The notes beneath the pieces were generated by a model. That model ran no database searches and was not told the DNA's origin. It worked only from the letters and a program-made list of their open reading frames with translations. A program made the position numbers and the translations under genes. 64,000 bases of DNA from Alteromonas sp. KUL106 (lineage in GTDB: Bacteria > Pseudomonadota > Gammaproteobacteria > Enterobacterales > Alteromonadaceae): assembly GCF_009811415.1 (NCBI RefSeq), contig NZ_BLIG01000056.1, positions 22,462 to 86,461 on the forward strand. Direction: 5' to 3'. Position 1 is the stretch's first letter. Each line of letters starts with the position of its first letter. Below are positions 8,959 to 18,412 of this stretch, one piece after another.

Positions 8959-10164
8959 TTAAAAGGAATCAATGGCTTTACTGGGCTCGGTAAACCACAC
9001 CGGGCCTTCTTCGGTCATATAAAAGTGATCTTCTAATCGAATACCGAACTCGTTTGGCACCACTATCATAGGTTCGTTACTAAAACACATGCCAGATGCC
9101 AGCGGGTGAGGATTGTCTTTGACCAAATACGGCCATTCGTGAATATCCATACCAATGCCATGCCCGGTTCGATGGGGTAAGCCTGGCAGATTATAGTCTG
9201 GCCCTAAGCCATCTTTTGCCAAGCTATCCCGTGCGGCTTTATCTACATCGCCACAGGGAACTCCGACTTTTGCAGCGTTAAATGCCGCAAGCTGCGCACG
9301 CTTTTCGCTTTCCCATAATGCCCGTTGCTTATCGGTTGGCTCACCAAAACTATAGGTACGCGTGATATCAGAAAGATAGCCGTGCACCTTACAGCCGGTA
9401 TCAATCAATACTAAGTCGTTTTTCTTTAATACTTGAGGGTCTTTAACGCCGTGGGGAAATGAGGTTGCTTTACCGAAAAGTACAATGCAAAAATAGTTAC
9501 CACTGGCCCCTACTTTCTTATGCGCATCGTTAATGAATGCTTCGACTTCTGTGGTGGTAATACCTTCATAAAGCATACTGGCTGTCGCTTTATGTACAGC
9601 TAGGGTCATGTCCATAGCGCGTTGGATGAGCGCGAGTTCATTTTTAGATTTGTGCATGCGACAGTGTGCTGTCACCTCTGCACCATTGATAACCTGCCAT
9701 GGCTTTTGAAGCACTTTATTCAAACCATCTACGATAAAAAACTGGGTCGACTCATCCACACCCAGTTTATCGCCACCAGCGGTATTCAGTTTATCTAGCA
9801 TAGCTATGACAAGCGCGTATGGGCTCTCGTGCTCTTGCCAACCGATAATCTCGCCTTCCACCAATTTGCGTTCGTTTAAAGAGTCGATTTCAAACGTAGG
9901 AGCCAGATATACAACGTCGCCTTTTGCAGGCAAAAGCGCACCGACTAAGCGCTCACTGGCGTACCACTGCATTCCGGTAAAATACGCTAAGTTAGTACCA
10001 GCGTTTAAGTAGAGCGCACCAATGCCATTTTCCTGCATATAGTGCTGCGCCTTGGTAATGCGGGCTTTGTACTCAGAGAGTTCTATGGGGCGCAGGTCGC
10101 CTGTTATGTTGACGAGGCTATCTAAAGCCTGTTGTGGTGTTTTTGTGCCTATTATTTTGCCCAT
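8959..10164 (-). CDS. M24-family metallopeptidase (Xaa-Pro aminopeptidase/prolidase-like)
   Basis: A 401-residue cytosolic enzyme of the creatinase/prolidase (pita-bread) fold. The N-terminal creatinase-like domain covers about 1-165. The catalytic domain shows the five metal ligands in order: two Asp in LIDTGCKVHGYLSDITRTY, His in HRTGHGIGMDIHEWPYL, Glu in FSNEPMIVVP and Glu in RLEDHFYMTEEG. Such enzymes cleave the bond before proline or act on dipeptides; exact specificity cannot be read. The ATG at 10162-10164 has GGGAC upstream. It is convergent with selO, 21 bases away. Confidence 0.92.
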   Translation of the reverse strand: MGKIIGTKTPQQALDSLVNITGDLRPIELSEYKARITKAQHYMQENGIGALYLNAGTNLAYFTGMQWYASERLVGALLPAKGDVVYLAPTFEIDSLNERKLVEGEIIGWQEHESPYALVIAMLDKLNTAGGDKLGVDESTQFFIVDGLNKVLQKPWQVINGAEVTAHCRMHKSKNELALIQRAMDMTLAVHKATASMLYEGITTTEVEAFINDAHKKVGASGNYFCIVLFGKATSFPHGVKDPQVLKKNDLVLIDTGCKVHGYLSDITRTYSFGEPTDKQRALWESEKRAQLAAFNAAKVGVPCGDVDKAARDSLAKDGLGPDYNLPGLPHRTGHGIGMDIHEWPYLVKDNPHPLASGMCFSNEPMIVVPNEFGIRLEDHFYMTEEGPVWFTEPSKAIDSF

Positions 10165-10350
10165 TTTTTGTCCCTACACTTGCGCAAGACTGATTGTCTA
10201 TTAAGGAGCTCATCAGCCCGCCTTAACTATGAATTCATTAAAACGGGCTCACTGTACAACATTCAATAGGAATGTCGAGATAAGCAGAGGTGGCTAGACC
10301 TTTTGTACAGCGTACTTAAAGTTAAACACTCTCTTATGATTCGCAGCGCT

Positions 10351-11469
10351 TTAAAGTGCACTTTTCCACGCGGCCTCTGGCAATAGATACAAGCCTTTCT
10401 CGCTTTTTGCACCTTCATTCACAATATAGCCGATGCCCGCAGCCATGACGGCCAAGGTTACGTCGAAAGCATTAATACTGTCACCGTAGCCCGCCGTTAA
10501 GTTAAACATAGAGCCATCGGCGAGTAGATACAGGGTTTTATCGCCCAGTTTATAAGCATTTACATAAGGCATTGGCTCACTGTGAGTAGCGTTGTTTTTA
10601 AGGTACGGCACATCAATTTCTTGGGCTACATGGCCTACATTTAAAATAAACGTTCCGTCTTTCATGTTGTCTAGATGGTTCGAATTCACTACGCCATACG
10701 CACCAGTTGCAGTGGCGATAACATCAGCCTGGCTAGCAGCTTCATTTAAATCGACCACTGGCCAACCGTCGTATTTCGCTTGAAGCGCTCTTGCTGGGTC
10801 AAGTTCTGCAACTTGAACCTGTGCTCCGAACGCTTTAGCCGAGGCAGCAACGCCCTGCCCTACCAAACCGTAACCAATAACAACCACTACTTTTTCGTGC
10901 AGGGTTAAGTGGGTGGTTTGGAAGAAGGTTTGCCATGCGCTTAAACCCACCATGTGCCTATTGTGAAGCCCTTCTTTTACTGGCAAATCATCCCAGTTAA
11001 AAATTGGGTAGTTTGGCGCCATACCGTTTAAGCGGTTGATGCCAGAACCCGTCGCTTCTAAGCCCGATTTGATGCTCGGAACTGGTTTATTTGCTTTTAC
11101 ATTTTCGTGAAGTCGGGTAGTCAGATCGGCGCCCATTTCGCACAAATGGGTGGGCTGCCACGCCAGCGCTTTATCAAATGACTCAGACCAGTCAGCCTCG
11201 TTCATATCACGCCATGCATGAGCCGTTGCGCCTTTATCAACAAGGTAAGATACCACGTCATCTTGCACTGTGGTGGGGTTACATGTGGTAAGAAAAATGT
11301 CGCACCCTCGTGAAAGTAGTCCTTCCACCAAAGGCGCCATTTTCAAATCTAAATGCATGTTGCACGCTAGTTTAACGTTGGACAGGTCGGGAAGCGATGC
11401 GATGGCCTTGCGAGTGCGCGGCATGTGAAGGCTGGCCCATGCCAACTCCGCTTGAAAATCTTGGTACAT
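10351..11469 (-). CDS. Divergent S-adenosyl-L-homocysteine hydrolase family protein
   Basis: A 372-residue protein of the adenosylhomocysteinase family, which reversibly splits S-adenosylhomocysteine with a bound NAD. I start at ATG 11467-11469 (MYQDFQAELAWA), because upstream residues have no family character. Visible are the substrate-domain segment LACNMHLDLKMAPLVEGLL, the CNPTTVQDDV motif (with the conserved Asp) and the Rossmann motif VVIGYGLVGQGVAASAKAFGA. The segment equivalent to the catalytic K-x-x-x-D-N reads VKEGLHNRHM: Lys and Asn kept, Asp replaced by His by my alignment. It is also shorter than typical members (420-470). It may be a true hydrolase of a divergent clade or have another substrate. 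No methionine-cycle genes adjoin it. Confidence 0.8.
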   Translation of the reverse strand: MYQDFQAELAWASLHMPRTRKAIASLPDLSNVKLACNMHLDLKMAPLVEGLLSRGCDIFLTTCNPTTVQDDVVSYLVDKGATAHAWRDMNEADWSESFDKALAWQPTHLCEMGADLTTRLHENVKANKPVPSIKSGLEATGSGINRLNGMAPNYPIFNWDDLPVKEGLHNRHMVGLSAWQTFFQTTHLTLHEKVVVVIGYGLVGQGVAASAKAFGAQVQVAELDPARALQAKYDGWPVVDLNEAASQADVIATATGAYGVVNSNHLDNMKDGTFILNVGHVAQEIDVPYLKNNATHSEPMPYVNAYKLGDKTLYLLADGSMFNLTAGYGDSINAFDVTLAVMAAGIGYIVNEGAKSEKGLYLLPEAAWKSAL

Positions 11470-11533
11470 GAAAAGGATACTCTGAGAAGACAAAAACAGA
11501 ATCATACGTGAGAATGCCGTATTTATAAAACAG

Positions 11534-11830
11534 CTAACTATTTGCTCCTTTCTCTCTCCGCTCGTTCCATAGCACCACATTGTTTCGCCCCTTCGCTTTT
11601 GCTAAGTACAGAGCTTGGTCTGATTCTTTAATGAGAATATTGATATCCTCTCCACCCGGAGCGGTTCCTGCCACGCCAATACTTCCTGTCACTTGTATTT
11701 GTTTGTCGATGTTGTGAGTGGACAGATGTATGCGCAGATTCTCGGCAATTTGCTTATGCATAAGATGAGAAGCTTGGCATACTGTAGGTCGAACTGCTTT
11801 TTTTGCTTTGTCGTTACCCGATGGTATTCT
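11534..11830 (-). pseudogene. Remnant of a GGDEF (diguanylate cyclase) gene, C-terminal end only
   Basis: The minus-strand frame ending at 11534 carries the last third of a GGDEF domain: AENLRIHLS, then VTGSIGVAG and the closing helix LIKESDQALYLAKAKGRNNV, a near-perfect GGDEF ending. The catalytic GGDEF loop and everything N-terminal are missing. Upstream sequence runs straight into the oppositely oriented AEC transporter gene, so there is no room for them. It cannot make c-di-GMP. I read it as the leftover of a deleted gene whose 5' part was replaced. Confidence 0.72.
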
Positions 11831-11890
11831 CCTTGAGCAGTTCATACCTGCTTGAATTCGCAAATACATGTAAAGGCTTGTTCTCTTTTT

Positions 11891-12823
11891 ATGCTTAGTT
11901 TTATTACCAGCACCCTTATTCCTGTTTTGATCCTTCTGTTAATGGGCTGGCTGTTTTTTCGCATTAAATGGCTAAACGAAGGATTTATCGAGGCTGGATC
12001 TAAACTGGTATTTAACGTTGCGCTTCCAGCTCTGCTATTTTTATCGATAGCGCGCGCGGATTTTTCGAAAGCCGCGAATATATCGCTTATTAGCGTTGGG
12101 GTAATGGGCACACTCCTTGTTTTTGCCGCACTTATGATTACCTCTCACCTGACCGTACATCCGTATAAAGCCAGAGGCGTGGTTGTGCAAGGCGGTTTCA
12201 GAGCCAACATGGGTATTATTGGTTTGGCCTATTGCGCCAATACCTATGGGCAAGAAGGGCTTGCAGTGGCCTCGGTTTACATGGGGTGTATCACTATTTT
12301 GTTTAACGTATTGTCGGTGTTTGTCCTTAATTTTTATCAAGGCACGTCTCGCTCGTTGCTGGGCCAAGTTACCGGCATGGCGAAAAACCCGTTAATTCTC
12401 TCTATCGCGGCAGCACTCCCCTTCTCTTATTTCGAATGGCAGCTACCCACTACTTTAATAAAAACCGGCGAGTACATTGCACAACTCACTCTGCCACTTG
12501 CACTTATTTGTACCGGCGCCTCCCTACAGTTCCGCTCTTTCTCCAGTGACTGGTTCAATATTGTACTCAGCACAACCAGTAAATGCGTAATCTATCCAAC
12601 CGTGTTGGTTGCGATGGCCTATGCGTTTGGCTTTAGAGGAATGGAATTAGGTACTGTTCTCCTTCTCGCCATTTCACCTACTGCTGCGGCAAGCTACGTG
12701 ATGGTGAGAAACTTAGGTGGAGATTATCGTCTCGCCGCAAGCATTATCGCAGTAAGTACATTAGCGTCGTTGCCCATTACTGCCCTTGCTTTTGGCATAT
12801 TAAGTAAACTACAGCTGGTGTGA
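11891..12823 (+). CDS. AEC-family transporter (auxin efflux carrier-like permease)
   Basis: A 310-residue inner-membrane protein with about ten hydrophobic segments. I start at ATG 11891 (MLSFITSTLIPVL), where the first membrane helix begins; the frame is open to a TTG at 11852. Family features are the GGFRANMGIIGLAY segment in the first half and the ISPTAAASYVMVRNLGGD segment near the C-terminus, typical of the AEC family in which bacterial members move malonate, malate or other organic acids. The substrate is unknown. No clear Shine-Dalgarno lies close to the ATG. Its 5' end abuts the decayed GGDEF gene. Confidence 0.85.
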   Translation: MLSFITSTLIPVLILLLMGWLFFRIKWLNEGFIEAGSKLVFNVALPALLFLSIARADFSKAANISLISVGVMGTLLVFAALMITSHLTVHPYKARGVVVQGGFRANMGIIGLAYCANTYGQEGLAVASVYMGCITILFNVLSVFVLNFYQGTSRSLLGQVTGMAKNPLILSIAAALPFSYFEWQLPTTLIKTGEYIAQLTLPLALICTGASLQFRSFSSDWFNIVLSTTSKCVIYPTVLVAMAYAFGFRGMELGTVLLLAISPTAAASYVMVRNLGGDYRLAASIIAVSTLASLPITALAFGILSKLQLV

Positions 12824-12875
12824 GGCATTAACTTTTCAATAGTCTTTTTTCAACTGACCGAGCTATTAGATGTAG

Positions 12876-13145
12876 CAAGAAGTTGAAAAGAACTTTCCTT
12901 ATGAGTCGCCAACAAGACTGTCTCCGTTCGGTGAAAGAAACGGTTACCAGTATTTATTTGCAGAGGTTAACGGCAACGATAACGAAGGTAATACCGGCGT
13001 AAGTATTGCCGTTGTAAAGGGTGGTACTCAGCTATTTATTATTTCTAATAGCCATAATGAAAGCCTTGCAAAACAGCAGGCTAAAATTAATGAAAAGAGC
13101 TACAGCTGGGAAAGGCTGTATCTGTATAGAGGACGATTTCAATAA
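12876..13145 (+). pseudogene. Possible start-less gene remnant
   Basis: After a stop at 12873-12875 a frame of about 89 codons runs to TAA at 13143-13145 with no ATG, GTG or TTG near its beginning. Its translation has the composition of a real protein: RLSPFGERNGYQYLFAEV, then NTGVSIAVVKGGTQLFIIS and SYSWERLYLYRGRFQ, rich in aromatic and small residues. I do not recognise the family. It could be the C-terminal remnant of a deleted gene, which fits the nearby GGDEF remnant, or chance. Confidence 0.35.
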
Positions 13146-13295
13146 TACTTTAAAATGCACGCTCGCAACAAAGATACAAAGCCTCAGAGGACGCTGCATC
13201 TTTGTGAACGTCTTAACTTCTACTAACAATTATCCTCTTAATATCGGCATTAGCATTTGGCTATTGAAACATCGATGCTGGCACAATAAAGTTTT

Positions 13296-14621
13296 TCATC
13301 TATTATTGCTGACTAATCGACTGCTGAACTGCCCTACCGCATCTACCACTTCCTTTGCACCATCTTGGATTTGATTGATCACTTCGCCTGCTTCTGTGGC
13401 GTAATTGAGACCAGATCGCGCTTTTTCGTCACCAACGTTTACAAGGTTGACTGCCTCTGTAGCGAGCGCTTGATTGTGTTTTACTACATTAATAATTTCT
13501 TCCGTCGCTTCGGTGGTACGAGATGCTAGCTGGCGAACTTCATCAGCCACCACAGCAAAACCCCTTCCCTGATCGCCCGCTCGGGCAGCTTCTATCGCAG
13601 CGTTTAATGCCAGTAGGTTAGTTTGTTCCGCAATAGCACTGATGCTGCCGATAATGGTGGCAATTTGCTGGGACTGGGCATCAAGGGCATTTATTCCCTC
13701 TTTCGCTCTATCCATCTGCTGAGACAAGGAAGACATTTCTGAGAGTAACGCATTCACCACTTCCTGACCTCTCGTCGCGATTTGATCCGTGGTGTGAGAA
13801 GAACGATAAGCGATGTCGGCAGCACTAGACACCGCGTTTTCTTTGGCCACCTGCTCAGTAATATCCGTCGCTAATTTGACTACCTTGTACATGCGTCCAT
13901 GGGAGTCACAAATAGGGTTATAGGTAGCCTCTAACCAAATTTTGTTGCCGTATGCATCAACACGCTCAAACCTTCCTGCAACAAACTCACCGCGCGCCAG
14001 TCGTTCCCAAAAACTTTCATATTCCGAAGAATTTGCGTACTCAGGTTCGCAAAATATTCTGTGGTGCTTGCCCTTTACATCGCTCAATTTGTATTTGACT
14101 GTTTTTAAAAATGCATCGTTAGCTTCTTGAATATTTCCATTTAAATCAAACTCGATGGCTGCATTTGATTTGTGTAAGGCTGCAACTAAATCTTCGTGCT
14201 CTTTGGACTTGGCAATAGTGCGCGTAAGGTCATTAAGGTTTACCGAAAATTTATGTATATTGCCTTTAATATCAAAAATTGGCTCAACAACGCCTCGAAG
14301 CCACGCCTCCTCTCCATTTTCACGAACAAACTCAATGGCGCCACAATAGTGAACCCGTTTGTCAAAAGCCTCTTTCAACTTTTTAAAATGAGGCGTGTTC
14401 CTTGCGATTTCAGGTACAAACTCAAATAAACGGTGTCCTTTAACTTGAGATGAAGAATAGCCAAGTTCTCTTTCGAACATTTCATTGACTGCCTCAATCT
14501 CGCCTCGTGCGTTCAAACGAAGAAATATCATCTCATCACGCAAGCCATCTCGTACTTGCTTCAGAATATGCAGCTCTTCGCGAAGTGCCTCGTTTTCTTT
14601 GACTAAATGTTTGTTGAACAT
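13296..14621 (-). CDS. Soluble PAS-PAS methyl-accepting chemotaxis protein
   Basis: A 441-residue cytoplasmic chemoreceptor. I start at ATG 14619-14621 (MFNKHLVKENEALREE), which has AGGGA upstream and opens a coiled coil; the frame is open further 5' but without domain content. Two PAS domains follow (about 25-150 and 150-275), the second ending in KLATDITEQ. Then comes the MCP signalling hairpin with the conserved tip EQTNLLALNAAIEAARAG and GFAVVADEVRQLA. There is no membrane segment, so it senses an intracellular cue (redox, flavin or haem are the usual PAS ligands), as in BdlA-type receptors. The hairpin after the tip is short. Confidence 0.9.
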   Translation of the reverse strand: MFNKHLVKENEALREELHILKQVRDGLRDEMIFLRLNARGEIEAVNEMFERELGYSSSQVKGHRLFEFVPEIARNTPHFKKLKEAFDKRVHYCGAIEFVRENGEEAWLRGVVEPIFDIKGNIHKFSVNLNDLTRTIAKSKEHEDLVAALHKSNAAIEFDLNGNIQEANDAFLKTVKYKLSDVKGKHHRIFCEPEYANSSEYESFWERLARGEFVAGRFERVDAYGNKIWLEATYNPICDSHGRMYKVVKLATDITEQVAKENAVSSAADIAYRSSHTTDQIATRGQEVVNALLSEMSSLSQQMDRAKEGINALDAQSQQIATIIGSISAIAEQTNLLALNAAIEAARAGDQGRGFAVVADEVRQLASRTTEATEEIINVVKHNQALATEAVNLVNVGDEKARSGLNYATEAGEVINQIQDGAKEVVDAVGQFSSRLVSNNR

Positions 14622-14882
14622 GGCCTCATCCCTGAATGGAAGTTTCGATAATACGCTTGTATCGGCAAATACGTGCGATGTGTTAAAGAATTTATTTTTC
14701 TTGGAAAAAGCGAGATAAAGACCTTCACTATGCATCAGCTAATGAACGCTACTATCACCTATACTGTCGCTTAGGCGACTTTTGACACTTAGACCTAACA
14801 TAAACAAGGTTTGGGGTTGAAGACAAGAGTTTTCAGCGAAAATGCCTCCAAGATAACGGGTCTCTTCATAGGTTGTAGACAG

Positions 14883-15767
14883 TTAGTCGACAAACCGAAA
14901 CTGGTAGCGCTCTATATTTTCTTGAAGCCAATGGGTAAACACTTGAAAGCGAGCTTGAGAATGCGTTTCTTTGTGCGTTGCCAGCCAAAAAGTGCGCCGA
15001 ATATGAATATCGTTTTCGATTAACCTCACCAAACCAGGCTGAGTTTCAGCCATAAATTTCGGCAATATGCCCACTCCGGCCCCATTAATAAGCATTTGAT
15101 ACTGCGCATTGATACTGGTGCTGCGAAGCGCACTCAACTGCGACAAGGCCGTCTCTTCAATAAACTTTAACTGCGGTGCGTATACCAAATCGGGAACATA
15201 GCTGACTAAATTAAATGAGGTAAGATCTTGTAATGACTGAGGCTTACTTTCTTTAATAAGAGACTGATGGGTATAAAGATACAGGTTATAGTCGGTTAGT
15301 TTTTGTGTAACGAGCAATCCTTTACTGGGCTTCTCCAACAAAATAGCCATATCGGCTTCACGTTTGTTTAGGTTTAAAAAGCCGCTGGTTGCTACAAGCT
15401 CAATACTTATTCCCGGATATTGCTTTTTAAAATCAGGGAGTAAAGGTGCCAAGAACCAGCTACCAAACCCTTCAGAAACACTCACTCTGATCGTCCCTGC
15501 CAGGTGCGAACGCTCGTCGCCCAATTCATTTTGCGCTTCTAAAAAGTAATGCTCTGCTTTTTCAATATAGGTGACAAGCTCACTGCCATGCGTGGTAAGC
15601 ACATACCCTTTTTTTGTGAGCTCGAACAATTTGCAATTTAGTGAGTCTTCCAGTTTTTTTACACGACGTATTAACGTCGTGGGGTCAACCTTCAAGCCTT
15701 TTGCTGCAACAGCTACACGCCCATTTCTTGCCAAACCAAGAAACAAGCGCATGTCATCCCAATTCAA
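14883..15767 (-). CDS. LysR-family regulator, probable controller of mmsA-mmsB
   Basis: A 294-residue LysR-type regulator: winged HTH at residues 1-60 (MNWDDMRLFLGLARNG, then TTLIRRVKKLEDSL) and an effector-binding domain from about 90. The start is TTG at 15765-15767 with AGGT upstream; the conserved NWDD.RLFL opening argues for this rather than the internal ATG five codons later. It is divergent from mmsA across a 98-base gap, the classic LysR arrangement, so it probably responds to a valine-degradation intermediate. The effector is not readable. Confidence 0.9.
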   Translation of the reverse strand: MNWDDMRLFLGLARNGRVAVAAKGLKVDPTTLIRRVKKLEDSLNCKLFELTKKGYVLTTHGSELVTYIEKAEHYFLEAQNELGDERSHLAGTIRVSVSEGFGSWFLAPLLPDFKKQYPGISIELVATSGFLNLNKREADMAILLEKPSKGLLVTQKLTDYNLYLYTHQSLIKESKPQSLQDLTSFNLVSYVPDLVYAPQLKFIEETALSQLSALRSTSINAQYQMLINGAGVGILPKFMAETQPGLVRLIENDIHIRRTFWLATHKETHSQARFQVFTHWLQENIERYQFRFVD

Positions 15768-15797
15768 TCAAATACCTGCATTTTTACAGCACCATAC

Positions 15798-15822
15798 TGC
15801 AAGTATATGTATTGCTATTGCA
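15798..15822. promoter_or_regulatory. Candidate LysR operator between the regulator and mmsA
   Basis: In the 98-base divergent region the segment holds GCAA-N9-TTGC (15799-15815) nested in TGCAA-N15-TTGCA (15798-15822), plus a tandem TATTGC. Imperfect dyads of this size at such a position are typical LysR sites. Only the position and symmetry are seen; binding is inferred. Confidence 0.4.
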
Positions 15823-15865
15823 AAGGCAAGGTTTCAATATTGTTAAAAATTACAGGAGCTACGTC

Positions 15866-17365
15866 ATGAGAAAAATTGTTCACTTTATTGCAGGTAAAGA
15901 TTTTGAGGATAGCAGCGAAAATACCGCGTCGGTATTTGCGCCTAACACCGGTGAAGTGCAGGCAGAAGTAAGCTTGGCTAACATTTCAACCTTGGCTTAT
16001 GCGATTGAAACAGCGCAAGCTGCACAGGTTGAATGGGCAGCAACAAACCCTCAACGACGCGCTCGTGTGATGTTTAAATTTAAAGAGCTGGTTGAAGCAA
16101 ATCGCGATCGCTTGGCTGCGCTTCTATCAAGCGAGCACGGTAAAGTGCTGGTTGATGCGCAAGGCGATATTCAGCGCGGTCTTGAGGTTATCGAATTTGC
16201 CTGCGGTATTCCTCATGCGCAAAAAGGTGAATACACCGAAGGCGCAGGCCCGGGGATTGATGTGTATTCCATGCGTCAAGCTTTAGGTGTGGTGGCAGGT
16301 ATCACGCCATTTAACTTCCCTGCCATGATCCCCATGTGGATGTTCGGTGTGGCGATTGCCTGCGGTAACGCGTTTATTTTAAAGCCGTCTGAGCGCGATC
16401 CGTCGGTGCCTGTCGAATTGGCAAAACTTATGATTGAAGCTGGCCTTCCTGCTGGCGTGCTAAACGTTGTTCACGGCAACAAAGAAGTGGTTGATGGGAT
16501 TTTGGACCATCAAACTATCAAAGCAGTGAGCTTTGTGGGCTCTTCTGATATTGCGAATTATGTCTACGAGCGCGGCGCTCGCGCTGGTAAGCGCGTTCAA
16601 GCTATGGGCGGTGCGAAAAACCACGGCATCGTAATGCCCGATGCAGATTTAGATCAGGTGGTAACTGATTTGGTCGGCGCAGCATACGGCAGTGCCGGTG
16701 AACGCTGTATGGCACTGCCGGTTGTGGTTCCGGTAGGTGACGAAACCGCTGAAAAATTAAAGGCCAAGCTTATCCCGGCTATAAAAAATATCATGGTGAG
16801 CCACAGTGAAGATCCTAACGCTCATTATGGTCCTGTGGTTACCGCTGCGCATAAAGAACGGGTTGAAAGCTATATCGACCTTGCCATCGAGGAAGGGGCT
16901 GAACTTGTTTACGACGGCAGAACCAGCCAAATTCCAAGTGACAGTCAGGGCTATTTCATCGGCCCAACATTCTTCGACCACGTGACCAAAGACATGCGTT
17001 CATACCAAGAAGAGATTTTCGGTCCGGTACTGCAAATGGTGCGCGCCAAAGATTTCAACGAAGCGGTTAACTTAGCAAGCGATCATCAATACGGTAACGG
17101 TGTTGCCATGTACACCCGTAACGGCCATGCAGCACGCGAATTTGCGCAACGCGTGAACGTAGGCATGGTTGGTATCAATGTGCCTATCCCTGTTCCGGTT
17201 GCCTACCATACGTTTGGGGGTTGGAAGCGCTCTGCATTTGGTGATACCAATCAACACGGTATGGAAGGCGTCAAATTCTGGACCAAGGTGAAAACTATTA
17301 CTCAACGCTGGCCAGATGGCTCAGACACTAATGATAATGCCTTTGTCATTCCAACCATGGGTTAA
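15866..17365 (+). CDS. mmsA: Methylmalonate-semialdehyde dehydrogenase (CoA-acylating)
   Basis: A 499-residue aldehyde dehydrogenase converting (methyl)malonate semialdehyde to propionyl-/acetyl-CoA with NAD and CoA, late in valine and inositol breakdown. I start at ATG 15866 (MRKIVHFIAGKDFED) with ACAGGAG upstream; the frame is open 75 codons further 5' but that part overlaps the divergent regulator gene. Family signatures: GVVAGITPFNFPAMIP, FVGSSDIANYVYERGA and the catalytic cysteine in GSAGERCMALPV near residue 280, the MmsA-specific form. It is followed after 14 bases by mmsB. Confidence 0.95.
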   Translation: MRKIVHFIAGKDFEDSSENTASVFAPNTGEVQAEVSLANISTLAYAIETAQAAQVEWAATNPQRRARVMFKFKELVEANRDRLAALLSSEHGKVLVDAQGDIQRGLEVIEFACGIPHAQKGEYTEGAGPGIDVYSMRQALGVVAGITPFNFPAMIPMWMFGVAIACGNAFILKPSERDPSVPVELAKLMIEAGLPAGVLNVVHGNKEVVDGILDHQTIKAVSFVGSSDIANYVYERGARAGKRVQAMGGAKNHGIVMPDADLDQVVTDLVGAAYGSAGERCMALPVVVPVGDETAEKLKAKLIPAIKNIMVSHSEDPNAHYGPVVTAAHKERVESYIDLAIEEGAELVYDGRTSQIPSDSQGYFIGPTFFDHVTKDMRSYQEEIFGPVLQMVRAKDFNEAVNLASDHQYGNGVAMYTRNGHAAREFAQRVNVGMVGINVPIPVPVAYHTFGGWKRSAFGDTNQHGMEGVKFWTKVKTITQRWPDGSDTNDNAFVIPTMG

Positions 17366-17379
17366 GCGAGGAGACGATC

Positions 17380-18255
17380 ATGACCACTGTAGCATTTATT
17401 GGCCTAGGTAATATGGGCTCAGGGATGGCAAATAACCTGGTTAAAAACGATTACAACGTATTGGCTTTTGACCTGAGTGACGCTGCGCTAGCAAAAGCAA
17501 AAGAAGCAGGCTGTACTATTGCGCAAAGTACCGAACACGCTGTCTCTGAAGCCGACATCGTTATTACCATGTTGCCTGCAGGCAAACACGTAATGGATAT
17601 CTATTCGAAGCAAATCCTTGAAAGCGTTCAAACGGATACCTTGCTCATTGACTGCTCTACCATTGACGTTGAAACGGCGAAAGCTGTGTCCGAATTGGCT
17701 GAGCAAAAGGGCCTTAAGATGCTTGATGCACCGGTTTCTGGTGGTGTTGCAGCGGCTGCAGGAGGCACACTTACGTTTATGGTGGGCGGCGATGCTGACG
17801 CCTTCGAAAAAGCGCAAGGTGTGCTGGGCGCAATGGGCAAGAAAATCGTTCACGCGGGCGGCCACGGCGCAGGTCAAGCAGCCAAAATCTGTAATAACAT
17901 GCTGCTTGGCGCAACCATGATTGCGACGTGCGAAAGCTTTCAGCTTGCCCAGAAATTAGGATTAGACCCTCAAGTGTTTTTTGATATTGCATCAAATGCG
18001 TCAGGTCAAACATGGTCGATGACTTCATACTGCCCAGTGAAAGGTGTAGGGCCGCAGAGCCCTGCTGATAACGATTTTGCTGGCGGCTTTGCCTCTGCGC
18101 TTATGCTCAAAGACCTAGGTCTTGCCATGCAGGGCGCGAAAGGCGTTAATGCGCAAGTGCCTATGGGTGAGCTTGCTGCAAAGTGGTTTGAAATGCATTG
18201 CGAAGAAGGCAATGCAGGGATGGATTTCTCTTCAATAATCAAACGATTAGCGTAA
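17380..18255 (+). CDS. mmsB: 3-Hydroxyisobutyrate dehydrogenase
   Basis: A 291-residue NAD-dependent dehydrogenase oxidising 3-hydroxyisobutyrate to methylmalonate semialdehyde, the substrate of the upstream mmsA product. Visible: Rossmann motif FIGLGNMGSGMA at residues 5-16, the substrate loop DAPVSGGVAAAAGGTLTFMVGG and the catalytic lysine in GAGQAAKICNNMLLG. Length is typical for the family. The start ATG has GAGGAG upstream. The two-gene unit ends at a strong terminator at 18314. Confidence 0.95.
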   Translation: MTTVAFIGLGNMGSGMANNLVKNDYNVLAFDLSDAALAKAKEAGCTIAQSTEHAVSEADIVITMLPAGKHVMDIYSKQILESVQTDTLLIDCSTIDVETAKAVSELAEQKGLKMLDAPVSGGVAAAAGGTLTFMVGGDADAFEKAQGVLGAMGKKIVHAGGHGAGQAAKICNNMLLGATMIATCESFQLAQKLGLDPQVFFDIASNASGQTWSMTSYCPVKGVGPQSPADNDFAGGFASALMLKDLGLAMQGAKGVNAQVPMGELAAKWFEMHCEEGNAGMDFSSIIKRLA

Positions 18256-18313
18256 GAGAAAACCAACAGTTCTCCGACGGCTACTTTCCCTCAGAAGAGG
18301 TGGCCTTCTTACT

Positions 18314-18346
18314 GAGCGAGTAAAGCACTTTACTCGCTCTTTTTTT
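18314..18346 (+). terminator. Rho-independent terminator of mmsA-mmsB
   Basis: A perfect 12-bp stem, GAGCGAGTAAAG with CTTTACTCGCTC around a CA turn, is followed by seven T. It lies 58 bases after the mmsB stop. Confidence 0.93.
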
Positions 18347-18412
18347 GTGGCTTAACAAAGAAAATTACGCAGCTTTTCTAACTCACTTTGCCATATAAAG
18401 CGACGGCATAAT

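Noticed and set aside
13021..13374. 117-codon plus-strand frame between the AEC gene and the chemoreceptor
   Set aside because: It crosses into the 3' end of the chemoreceptor gene in antisense and has no protein-like pattern; the alternative frame at 12876-13145 looks more like real coding sequence.
15641..15865. 75-codon N-terminal extension of mmsA
   Set aside because: It overlaps the divergent LysR gene, has no family similarity, and the ATG at 15866 has a good ribosome binding site.
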